A stretch of 64,000 bases of DNA from Pontiella desulfatans (lineage in GTDB: Bacteria > Verrucomicrobiota > Kiritimatiellia > Kiritimatiellales > Pontiellaceae). Below, one piece after another: positions 9,188-17,165 of the stretch. The stretch spans positions 3,658,001 to 3,722,000 of the forward strand of contig NZ_CAAHFG010000001.1 in assembly GCF_900890425.1 (NCBI RefSeq), in the 5' to 3' direction. Both the position numbers and the translations under genes were made by a program. Within the stretch, counting starts at the first letter, position 1. Each line of letters opens with the position of its first letter. The notes beneath the pieces were generated by a model, which was not told the origin of the DNA, ran no database searches, and was given only the letters and a program-made list of their open reading frames with translations.

Positions 9188-11800
9188 TTAGTCTGTTACG
9201 CGATAGAAGGCTGAACCTGAAGGTGCATTCGTATCGGTCAGCGTGGCGGAACCGCTTCCGGCTAGGACACTGTCAGCCACATCATCAAATACCGGGGCAA
9301 CCGTCAGGCTGGCGTCACGCATCAGGTAGTACACCTTGCCAGCATATAACCCGGAAGCCTCGACCACAATGTTGCCCTGCGCGTCTGAAGAAATTCCGGT
9401 GATCACGATATCCTCATCGCCCAGCAGAGATTGAAGAACCGCGACATCGGCCGCATCATAATAGCCGTTGCCGTCGAAATCGAATTCCGTCAGGTTCAGG
9501 TAAATCAGGGCATCTTCTCCCACGATGCCGATATCCGCCAGATCCTGCTGGCGGGTGGCTGCATCGTCGCCGCCATCACCAGTCAGGTAGGTGTTGGCCA
9601 GGTCCACATCGGCGGGACTCAAAATGCCATCCTTGTTCAGGTCACCCTCGGGAACGATTACGCTCAGCGAGATCTCGCCGATCCGAACCTGGGAAACCTG
9701 GTCTGGATCCATCGGATTGGGAGTTCCGTTCGGATAGTCGACGATGGCCTCTGTATTAATCTGTTCAAAGACCACGTCAACCGAACCCCCGCCCTGAGCG
9801 GCCAGCAGATCGACGCCGCTGATGACATTCGTCTGAAGCGTGCCGGCCGCACTCGGCAGATTGGTCGCCGTTGTGGAGAACAGAGATCCGGCCACGGCGG
9901 AAGCCGTATTGGTGAAATCGGTGGTCAACGCCGCAGTAAACGTGGCCTGGGACTGATCCGTGCCAGGGTTGGATTGCCAGGCATCGACCAGGAACTGGTA
10001 CGTAGCAGCAGGATTGATGGTTGCTCCGCTGAGCACATCCGTCTGAACCAACCCGTTTCTATAGTCCATCGACGAATTCAGGGTCACCCAGCTGCTGTCC
10101 GCGTCGATCAGCGTGTCCAGATAGAACGTGCCATCGAGGATGTCCGCGCCGAAATCGTTGGAGTGCACATTGCCGATACGTGTTCTCAGATTATTCGGGT
10201 CGTCGTAATAAGGCGACCAGCCAATGACCTCGGCTGTTCGTCCCCAGTAGGCGGAGAAGTCGCCGAAGCTTCCAATAACATTAAAGCCGCCGGTACCGCT
10301 CGGAGTTTCATTCGTAATCTGAGTAAACCCGCCGTTAGCAATCAAATCCACGGTCGGGATGGCATCAAAGGGTTCCACCTCGATCGTGATTTCGGGAATG
10401 GAAATTTTAAGGTTGTCAATAAAACCCGCATATTTGGTTCCCTCGCCGAACGTGAGGTAGCGGTTATCCGCCTCAAAATCGAGGCCGGCTGCCTCCGCGA
10501 CCTCCAGACCATTAACAAAGATGGTGGCCTTGCCCAACGGCTCATTAAAGCGCACCCGGATATTGTAGACGGTTGCCCGGTCGGGGAACACATTGGCAAC
10601 GTGATTCGAATCAGCTCCTGCATCATCATCCGTGTCGTACCGCAGGCCGACCCCGAAGTTTCCGACCCCGAAGTCATAGTTTGCATCATCATAGGTTTTC
10701 AGCGTCCCATTTCTGGTAATATCGCTGAGGCCAAGGTTCAGCGGCTGGCTGTTACCGGTCAGGATATCATATTCCAGATCCCACACTTTTCCGCCCACAT
10801 AGGGGAACCAGCTGAAATGACCGGAATTCGTTGAAGAAGCAAAGCGGAACAGCTGTTGCCCGTTCGCAACCGGCTGTTCGTTTAACACGTCTTTATCGCC
10901 GTTGGCATCCCAGTTCAGGACGCCATCAACAACCACATCATTGGTGTCGGTCACCCAGCCGTATTTAACCAAATGAGCCACCGTTCCGGTCGCGCGCCCT
11001 GCCGGATCATACAGGCTGGTTCCGTTGGCGGCATCAAAGTCATCAAAGAAGAGAACCTCTTCGCCGCCCTCGTCCGGGGGATTGACCAGTTCAGCGATTT
11101 CCACGGCACTCAGTGCCGTGTCATAAATCTGAATGTTATCGTACAGCCCGTTCGCTCCCCGAATTCCCGCCGTATTCCAAGCCCCGAGGGTCAAATGGGT
11201 TGTCGTGGCCGGCGTGTAGACCGCTCCGGGATTGGAGGCTTCCGCAAAACCGTCGATGTAGTAGACCAGGTTGCTGGTGCTTGAATCATAGGTAAAGGCC
11301 ACGTGGTGCCACTGCCCATCCGTGAGATCCACAACCGGCGCTCCATCGCGAGCAATATTACCTGCTGCGGGAATAAAATCGGTGCCGGTACCCGCCTGGG
11401 TGGCAATACGGGTCAGACGGAAACCGGTCGAGGGCGTCTGTTTAGAGAATACCGTGTTCCACTGGTTATCCGCTGCATCCCAGGCATCAATCTTAACCCA
11501 TGCGGCATAGGTCATATTGGAGGGTTCCGCCCAGCCGGTGCCGTCGTTGCCGGTCACGACCAGACAGTGATCCAGATCCGTGCTTAAATCCAGAGCAAAG
11601 CCGCTTCCCGTCGGCGTGTCATTGGTATAGGCCGCCGGCGTGTTAGCTGTGGTTCCGGACCGGTGACTTAACCTCCGGGTCACACCACTCAGCGTTTCAT
11701 TGAGTGTTTCATCATCAAAATTCCACTCGGCAACCAGAGCCCCCTGCGCCGCCATGCCGCTGACCACTGACAAGCCGATACTGTACAACCATCTTTTCAT
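9188..11800 (-). CDS. large secreted LamG-type protein with dockerin-like EF-hands
   Basis: 870 aa, signal peptide MKRWLYSIGLSVVSGMAAQGA, Shine-Dalgarno GGAGAGGA. Residues about 20-235 form a LamG/concanavalin-like domain: AEWNFDD, YAAWVKIDAW, GQWHHVAFTYD, YIDG, YDNIQIYDTALS. A second lectin-like domain follows (about 250-480). A domain with GSFGDFSAYWGRTAEVIGW and LNSSMDYRNGLVQTD comes next. Two dockerin-like calcium loops (DLNKDGILSPADVDLA and DFDGNGYYDAADVAVL) are separated by about 35 residues, and the protein ends in a small C-terminal module (SAFYRVTD). The last two parts are shared with the 938-aa protein at 17166-19976, so the two are paralogues. It faces the GntR-type regulator gene across a GGGACA-containing intergenic region. 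Probably a surface binding or adhesion protein; no catalytic motif seen. Confidence 0.75.
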   Translation of the reverse strand: MKRWLYSIGLSVVSGMAAQGALVAEWNFDDETLNETLSGVTRRLSHRSGTTANTPAAYTNDTPTGSGFALDLSTDLDHCLVVTGNDGTGWAEPSNMTYAAWVKIDAWDAADNQWNTVFSKQTPSTGFRLTRIATQAGTGTDFIPAAGNIARDGAPVVDLTDGQWHHVAFTYDSSTSNLVYYIDGFAEASNPGAVYTPATTTHLTLGAWNTAGIRGANGLYDNIQIYDTALSAVEIAELVNPPDEGGEEVLFFDDFDAANGTSLYDPAGRATGTVAHLVKYGWVTDTNDVVVDGVLNWDANGDKDVLNEQPVANGQQLFRFASSTNSGHFSWFPYVGGKVWDLEYDILTGNSQPLNLGLSDITRNGTLKTYDDANYDFGVGNFGVGLRYDTDDDAGADSNHVANVFPDRATVYNIRVRFNEPLGKATIFVNGLEVAEAAGLDFEADNRYLTFGEGTKYAGFIDNLKISIPEITIEVEPFDAIPTVDLIANGGFTQITNETPSGTGGFNVIGSFGDFSAYWGRTAEVIGWSPYYDDPNNLRTRIGNVHSNDFGADILDGTFYLDTLIDADSSWVTLNSSMDYRNGLVQTDVLSGATINPAATYQFLVDAWQSNPGTDQSQATFTAALTTDFTNTASAVAGSLFSTTATNLPSAAGTLQTNVISGVDLLAAQGGGSVDVVFEQINTEAIVDYPNGTPNPMDPDQVSQVRIGEISLSVIVPEGDLNKDGILSPADVDLANTYLTGDGGDDAATRQQDLADIGIVGEDALIYLNLTEFDFDGNGYYDAADVAVLQSLLGDEDIVITGISSDAQGNIVVEASGLYAGKVYYLMRDASLTVAPVFDDVADSVLAGSGSATLTDTNAPSGSAFYRVTD

Positions 11801-11893
11801 GATTCGTCCTCTCCGTTTTTATCACCCAAGGGCCGGAACCTATTCCCGACCGATGAGCACACCCTACTCTAATATGACGACCCGTCAACTGTT

Positions 11894-11959
11894 TTGTCCC
11901 ATTTTGTCTCTTTATATCATTTGACATTGATGGGACATCATGTCTAGGGTTTGGGACAA
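11894..11959. promoter_or_regulatory. candidate operator: GGGACA half-sites
   Basis: The divergent region between the LamG-type gene and the GntR-type regulator gene holds TTGTCCCA (11894-11901), its inverse TGGGACAT (11931-11938) and TGGGACAA (11952-11959). The last two lie in the same orientation 21 bp apart, and the last directly abuts the regulator's ATG. Placement suggests autoregulation by the adjacent regulator plus control of the divergent gene. This is inferred from pattern and position only. Confidence 0.55.
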
Positions 11960-13042
11960 ATGAACGATACCCCCATAAAAACAACGCTGACCCAGACGGA
12001 TGCCGTCTGCGAAATCCTCCGAAAAAAAATCCGATCCGGAGAACTTTCCAATGACGGGAAGATTCCCGCGGTGCGGAAACTGGTCGATCTAACCGGCTAT
12101 CCGCGCAATACCGTTTGGCGTGCCCTGCTCCAGCTTAAGGAAGAGCGCTTCGTAAGCACGACACCGACCGGACGTTACCTGGTACATCCGCGCTTCCGCC
12201 TGAACCACGAAGGGTATAAACCCCTGAAGCTCGCCTTTGTCGGTCATGGAAACATGGCACTGGCCAACCCCTTCCTTCAACGAATCTACAGCTACCTTGT
12301 GACAAACAGGGACGGATTTAACATCGAACTCGACCTGCTGCTGGGCACCGAAAATAAAAAACTGAAGGCGACCGACCTGAACCCCTACAAAGCCGTCATT
12401 CTGGCCGCGTCCTGGAGCTTCCCCTTTTTCAAGACGCTCAAAAAACAAGGAACATTCGTCACCGCCCTGGCCGCCCCATTGAACTACCACCTGCCCAACG
12501 GCGTGCGTATCGACAACTTCCATGGCGGAGAAGTGGCCGGACAGGCTTTTTGCAAACGCAAGCCGAAGAAAATCGTCCTGCTCGGGGAGAGCCAGTATTA
12601 TCCGGATGCATGGCATGAAATCTTTGAACTGCGCACCCTGGGTTTCAAACGTACCTGGTTGCAGCACGGGAACCTTTCGAGCGATATTTCCGAACACCCC
12701 CTGCCCGAGGATCTCCTGCCGCGCATGCGGGAAATTGAAAAAATCGTTGCCGCTCAGGAAGAATCCACCGGCTACTTTGCCCTTTCCGACCCGACTGCGA
12801 TGATGCTGCTCAGCGCCCTGCATGACCGCGGCCTGCGTATTCCGCAGGACACCCGGGTCATCGGATTCGACGACAGCCCCGAAGCCGCCGAGGCTGATCC
12901 ACCACTGGCCAGCCTCTGCCCCGACCCCCAGACCATGGCCGAACAGTTGATTCTGCAATTACGCACGATGGAGGCCGAACCTGATTACAACAACATCACC
13001 TATGTCCAGCCCCGTCTCATCGAACGGGCTTCGCTTGGGTGA
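11960..13042 (+). CDS. GntR-type transcriptional regulator with LacI-like sensor domain
   Basis: 360 aa. The N-terminal 75 residues form a GntR winged helix: CEILRKKIRSGELSNDGKIP, then AVRKLVDLTGYPRNTVWRAL and GRYLVHP. The remaining part resembles a periplasmic-binding-protein/LacI sugar sensor (LAFVGHGNMALANPFLQR, VDIMLL-type strands, YFALSDPTAMMLLSALHDRGLRIPQDTRVIGFDDSPEA). Such regulators (Pfam GntR plus Peripla_BP_3) respond to sugars. The ATG at 11960 is chosen over a TTG three codons upstream. The gene is divergent from the large LamG-type gene and convergent with a sulfatase, with 8 bp between the stops. Likely controls its divergent neighbour. Confidence 0.88.
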   Translation: MNDTPIKTTLTQTDAVCEILRKKIRSGELSNDGKIPAVRKLVDLTGYPRNTVWRALLQLKEERFVSTTPTGRYLVHPRFRLNHEGYKPLKLAFVGHGNMALANPFLQRIYSYLVTNRDGFNIELDLLLGTENKKLKATDLNPYKAVILAASWSFPFFKTLKKQGTFVTALAAPLNYHLPNGVRIDNFHGGEVAGQAFCKRKPKKIVLLGESQYYPDAWHEIFELRTLGFKRTWLQHGNLSSDISEHPLPEDLLPRMREIEKIVAAQEESTGYFALSDPTAMMLLSALHDRGLRIPQDTRVIGFDDSPEAAEADPPLASLCPDPQTMAEQLILQLRTMEAEPDYNNITYVQPRLIERASLG

Positions 13043-13050
13043 CCTGACCA

Positions 13051-14457
13051 TCACTGACGCTGGCCCGTCAGATAGCGGGCGTTCCACAGACCGGTCACCA
13101 GCGGGTCGTGAAGCTCAGCGAAGACCTCGTAAACTTTTTTCCGGTAATGGCGGCAGAGATCGGAATCCTCGTTTTCGGCGGCTAGGTTTTTCATCTCGAA
13201 GGGATCGTTTTCGAGGTCATAGAACTCATCCACCGCGGTGGCGTTCCATACATATTTATATTTATCATCACGGATCATACGCTGACAGTATAAGCCAAAC
13301 TGCTGGCCGTTATAGGATGAAAAAGCAAAATTGCGGCGCGACGGATTTTTCTCCCCCCGCATCATCGGCAGCAAGGAGTGTCCCTGATAGGTTCCAGGCA
13401 CTGGAAGACCAACCAGATCCAGCAGGGTTACCGGCAGATCGAGATAGTGGCTGACAAAGTCATCGCAGGAGGATCCCGGTGTAGTCACGCCGTCCCAGCG
13501 GATAAAGAGCGGCACATGGGTTTCCTCTTCATACATGACATAGTGCTTGTCAATCTGCCTGTGACTGCCGGCGGCATCGCCATGGTCGGTGGTAAAGATA
13601 ATGACGGTATTCTCCATCATCCCCTTTTCTTCGAGGTGATCCAGCACCTCTCCGATCGCATCGTCCAACTGGGAAATGATGCCGTAGTAGCCGGACATGT
13701 AGACCGACCACTCTTTCCAGCTCCAGTTTTCAAGACACCAGTTTTTCAACTGCTGCTTCTGGATATAGGGTTTCCCTTCAAAATTTTCGTCAAAGTTTTC
13801 CCAGGGCGGAATGGTTTCGGGCGGATACATCGAAGCATACGGCTCCGCCGGGACACAGGGCAGGTGCGGCTCGGAATGATCCAGCCGGATATGCCAGGGC
13901 GCATCTTCCCCGCTCAGTTCATCAATCTTCGAGATGCAACGCCGGGCCAGCGTATGCGTATGACACGCTTCCACCGGCAGCGTTTCATAATGACCGATCG
14001 GAAATTCCGGCCAGGGATTATCCACCGGATATTTTTCCGCCTTGTGCGGCGTGTCATAATTATCATTCGGCTCGTCATTGTAGGTTTCAAACCCGTAATG
14101 CGTCGGATCGAGTTCCGGATGCACATGCCATTTCCCGATGTAGGCCGTGCGGTATCCCGCATCGCGCAGGCGCGGCACCCAGCCATCGCCATTCGGTTTG
14201 ACCTCCGGAACCGGCAGCGATCCGCCCCCGCCAAAGTTCCAGATCCCGGAATGCCGCTCGGGAATTTTACCGGTCATTAAAGACTGACGTGCCGGGCAAC
14301 AGCTCGGCAAAGGCGTATAGGCCCGGGTAAAAGAAAGTCCCTGCTTTGCAATGCGGTCAATATTCGGTGTTTTTATAATGGGGTTTCCCGTCGCGCCGAG
14401 TGCGTCGTAGCGGAGCTGGTCGACATTTATAAATAAAAAATTGGGTCTTCTTTTCAT
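13051..14457 (-). CDS. sulfatase without signal peptide
   Basis: 468 aa starting MKRRPNFLFINVDQLRYD, with no hydrophobic leader. The catalytic motif is CCPAR with C53 as the position normally modified, then QSLMTGK. The motif deviates from CxPSR (Ala for Ser), which is allowed in some S1 subfamilies. HGDAAGSHRQIDKHYVMYEEETHVP and the metal-binding FTTDHGD are conserved, as in choline- or heparan-type sulfatases. Without a leader it is probably cytoplasmic and would act on imported mono- or oligosaccharides. The other sulfatases in the window all have export signals. It is followed 148 bp upstream by the WbsX gene on the same strand, with an interspersed repeat between them. Confidence 0.88.
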   Translation of the reverse strand: MKRRPNFLFINVDQLRYDALGATGNPIIKTPNIDRIAKQGLSFTRAYTPLPSCCPARQSLMTGKIPERHSGIWNFGGGGSLPVPEVKPNGDGWVPRLRDAGYRTAYIGKWHVHPELDPTHYGFETYNDEPNDNYDTPHKAEKYPVDNPWPEFPIGHYETLPVEACHTHTLARRCISKIDELSGEDAPWHIRLDHSEPHLPCVPAEPYASMYPPETIPPWENFDENFEGKPYIQKQQLKNWCLENWSWKEWSVYMSGYYGIISQLDDAIGEVLDHLEEKGMMENTVIIFTTDHGDAAGSHRQIDKHYVMYEEETHVPLFIRWDGVTTPGSSCDDFVSHYLDLPVTLLDLVGLPVPGTYQGHSLLPMMRGEKNPSRRNFAFSSYNGQQFGLYCQRMIRDDKYKYVWNATAVDEFYDLENDPFEMKNLAAENEDSDLCRHYRKKVYEVFAELHDPLVTGLWNARYLTGQRQ

Positions 14458-14486
14458 AAAGCAGGCTCTTCCTACGAGATTCTATC

Positions 14487-14558
14487 AACGCAAAGACGCT
14501 AAGAACCCAAAGTTTCGCAAAGCTTTGCGGGACTCCGTGACCTTCGCAACTTTGCGTT
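14487..14558. repeat. interspersed palindromic repeat element
   Basis: A 72-bp element is bounded by AACGCAAAG (14487-14495) and its inverse CTTTGCGTT (14550-14558), with a perfect 14-bp palindrome CGCAAAGCTTTGCG (14516-14529) inside. It fills most of the gap between a sulfatase gene and the WbsX gene. It looks like a dispersed non-coding repeat that can fold on both strands. Confidence 0.65.
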
Positions 14559-14605
14559 TATTTCTCAATCTGCACGGTATAATTTGTGGCCATGTCTCTT
14601 CCACA

Positions 14606-15781
14606 TTAGTGAGCAAGGGATTTTTCCGCAGGTTTCTTATTCACCCCAAACACATCGCGGATGGCTTCAAGATACCCCATCCCGCGCTCCTGATCCCGGT
14701 CCGGTTCCAGATAACTGCCCTCGGTCCATTCATTCCATGCATTAATGGTGACAAACGGATGCGGCACCGGCCGGGCATCCAGTCGATCCTTCACCATTTG
14801 AAGGGCCGTTTTAAAGTTTTCCGGCGTATTGTTATCAATCGTATACATAAACGGATAACCGCGGTTTTCATAGGAATCCGACTGCACCGTCCTCGGCGAG
14901 GCATCCCACCCCATCGTCACATTCGGATAATAAGGTTGGTCATACTTCTTTTCCGCTTCCGCCCAATATTCCATGTAGGCATCGCGAATATCATTGTATT
15001 CAACCTTTGGAAACTCGTCCGGCGCATAGTGATGAATCCAGACATAGGACGTTACGCTGTCAAAGCCCAGTTCATCGGCCAGCTGTTTTGAATCGGTCGG
15101 CGCAGTTTCCCCCGGAAGAATCGGATTATTCCAGAAAACGGCATTCAAATGCAGATCTTTGAATCCAGCGGCTTTGACCTTTTCACGGAACAGATCAAAC
15201 AGTTCCCGCGCTTTTTCAACGCTGCCGAATCCCTCGATCAACTTGGTCATTTCATAAACCGAGAAATACGGGCATCCGTCGATCAGCCAATACGAGTCAT
15301 GCTTGAAGTAGCGCTCAATGCAGTGGTTCATGATCGTTTCAAACGTTTCCGGCGTTACCGCTCCCGGATAGAGCAGCGTGGCATTTTCCAGTGCATCATC
15401 GCAGGCCTTCATCGGGTGAATATCCAGCCAGTCGTGGTTGGCCCACATCAGCGCAAATTTCATGCGGTCATTGTTCGGCGCATTCAGAAACCCTTCATCC
15501 AGTCCGCGCTCCAGAAACGGTCCATCGTTGTAATGGTACCAGTCAAAAATAAAGGTATCCATCCCATGATCCGCCGCTGCATTGATTTTTTCGGCCATAA
15601 TCGCCGGATCGGCTTCATCGGTCTCACCCCAGGCCGGCAGGCGCGGTTGGATATGGCCTTCAAAACGCGGTTCGGCACGACGCACCAACTCCCACTCCGT
15701 CCAATGCGCACCATGCTGTTTTCGGTTTCGCGCATCCGAGTGATAGTTCGGAAAATAATATACTGCAACATCCGGCTTCAT
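14606..15781 (-). CDS. WbsX / GH99-like protein
   Basis: 391 aa from the ATG at 15781, which is preceded by AGAAGGA. The N-terminus VAVYYFPNYHSDARN, then GAHWTEWELVRRAEPRF, FIFDWYHYND, FALMWANHDW and the C-terminal PFVTINAWNEWTEGSYLEPD are the diagnostic blocks of the WbsX family (glycosyltransferase-WbsX, structurally like GH99 endo-mannosidases). No signal peptide. In polysaccharide-degrading bacteria such proteins are often found beside sulfatases; whether this one hydrolyses or transfers sugar is not known. Divergent from the AraC regulator gene at 15960. Confidence 0.88.
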   Translation of the reverse strand: MKPDVAVYYFPNYHSDARNRKQHGAHWTEWELVRRAEPRFEGHIQPRLPAWGETDEADPAIMAEKINAAADHGMDTFIFDWYHYNDGPFLERGLDEGFLNAPNNDRMKFALMWANHDWLDIHPMKACDDALENATLLYPGAVTPETFETIMNHCIERYFKHDSYWLIDGCPYFSVYEMTKLIEGFGSVEKARELFDLFREKVKAAGFKDLHLNAVFWNNPILPGETAPTDSKQLADELGFDSVTSYVWIHHYAPDEFPKVEYNDIRDAYMEYWAEAEKKYDQPYYPNVTMGWDASPRTVQSDSYENRGYPFMYTIDNNTPENFKTALQMVKDRLDARPVPHPFVTINAWNEWTEGSYLEPDRDQERGMGYLEAIRDVFGVNKKPAEKSLAH

Positions 15782-15959
15782 AACTGATCCTTCTTTAGGT
15801 CCAGGTAAGAGTGTGCAATAACTCACGAATCATCTCTTGTACTTCCCTGACAAGGATTGTGACGATTCCGCCAACTCATACACACCCAGGAAAAAGCACG
15901 ATTATAACAATCCTGCCACAAATTATGGCATCACGGAATCGATCGTGTATAGTGCTCGC

Positions 15960-16847
15960 ATGAAATACAGCACGTTTAATATCCGCACCGGAAACCTGAG
16001 CAAGGAAAACTATTTCGATGATGCCTTTGTCGGCATCGGCATCCGCGATGTGCCCGAACACCCGGACTATCCGGAACACTCCCACGAATTCACCGAACTG
16101 GTCATTGTCTATGAAGGCAACGGCATCAACATCGTCGAAGGATTTGAATACCCTATTGTCGCCGGTGATGTATTTGTGCTCAATCCGGGACAGAAACATG
16201 CCTATAAAGACACCAACCATCTTCATCTGTGCAATGTGCTGTTCGATGCCGACATCATGGGACTCAACAGCCTCGATATGACCCACCTGCCCGGCTTCCA
16301 TGCTCTGTTCCGACTCGAGCCGAACCTTCGCAAGAAAAACTTCAACAGCCGGTTGCACCTGCACGACAAAGAGCTCTTGAAAGCCCGTAATATTATTGAG
16401 GAAATGGAGCGCGAAATGGAGGCTCAGAATCCGGGTTTCCGCCTCATCTCCAAAAGCCTCCTGCTCCTGCTGATTGGCAAGCTCGGCCGTTGGTACGAAC
16501 ATGTATCGCGAGAAGATTCCACCAAACTGATGCAGATCGCCAAATCCATTGCTCACATGGAACAAACGCTGTACGAACCGCTTTCCGTTTCGGAACTGGC
16601 TAAAATGGCCAACATGTCCGAACGCGCTTTCTATCGCGTTTTCCAGAAAGCCACCGGCGTGTCGCCCAACCAATACCTCACCAACCTGCGCCTTACCCAG
16701 GCCTGCGAGCTGCTCAAACACTCCAAAATGTCCATCACAGACATCGCCTACGAATGCGGTTTCCAGGACAACTCCTACATGACCCGCCAGTTTAAAAAAC
16801 ACCTCGGCCACACCCCCAGCGCCTACCGTAAAATCAATCAAGAGTAG
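15960..16847 (+). CDS. AraC-family transcriptional regulator
   Basis: 295 aa. An N-terminal cupin-like sensor (PEHPDYPEHSHEFTELVIVYEGNG, VAGDVFVLNPGQKH) is followed by a C-terminal double helix-turn-helix: LSVSELAKMANMSERAFYRVF, then MSITDIAYECGFQDNSYMTRQF, GHTPSAYRK. The open frame extends to 15837, but sequence upstream of the ATG at 15960 does not look protein-like. No clear Shine-Dalgarno precedes the ATG. It is divergent from the WbsX gene, so it probably controls that gene and the following sulfatase. The stop codon is directly followed by tandem non-coding repeats. Confidence 0.88.
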   Translation: MKYSTFNIRTGNLSKENYFDDAFVGIGIRDVPEHPDYPEHSHEFTELVIVYEGNGINIVEGFEYPIVAGDVFVLNPGQKHAYKDTNHLHLCNVLFDADIMGLNSLDMTHLPGFHALFRLEPNLRKKNFNSRLHLHDKELLKARNIIEEMEREMEAQNPGFRLISKSLLLLLIGKLGRWYEHVSREDSTKLMQIAKSIAHMEQTLYEPLSVSELAKMANMSERAFYRVFQKATGVSPNQYLTNLRLTQACELLKHSKMSITDIAYECGFQDNSYMTRQFKKHLGHTPSAYRKINQE

Positions 16848-16850
16848 AGT

Positions 16851-17037
16851 CGTAGCGTGGAACTCCGATTCCGCGTATCTGCACGAGCGGAAACCCGAGC
16901 GACGGGAACTCGCAATTGGAATTACGAACTACGGCTCTGAGCAGGAACGGCGTAGCGTGGAATTCCGATTCCGCGTATCCGCACGAACGGAAACCCCAGC
17001 GATCGGGAACTCGCAATTGGAATTACGAGCTACGGCT
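16851..17037. repeat. two tandem copies of an about 87-bp palindromic repeat
   Basis: Copy 1 is about 16851-16936 and copy 2 about 16951-17037. Both begin CGTAGCGTGGAA and end GGAATTACGA(A/G)CTACGG, so each is an imperfect inverted repeat that can fold as a long hairpin. The copies differ at a handful of positions and are separated by about 14 bp. They lie between the AraC stop codon and the terminators of the opposite-strand gene, and they encode nothing convincing. Confidence 0.8.
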
Positions 17038-17085
17038 CGGCAGACGGGCGGACGGCTGAGGACAGCCCTCCCTACCCAACAGAAA

Positions 17086-17143
17086 AGCCCCGACGGATGG
17101 CCGGGGCTATTGGTTAAAGCCGGAAGGGTTTTTCAACCCTTCC
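17086..17143 (-). terminator. double hairpin terminator
   Basis: Minus-strand transcripts of the gene ending at 17166 first meet GGAAGGGTT-GAAA-AACCCTTCC (17122-17143; 9-bp stem with a GAAA tetraloop). They then meet AGCCCCG...CGGGGCT (17086-17108) followed by TTTTC. The second hairpin is a standard rho-independent terminator; the first may protect the mRNA 3' end. Confidence 0.8.
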
Positions 17144-17165
17144 ACTTGTGAGCAAAGAAGCTCGA

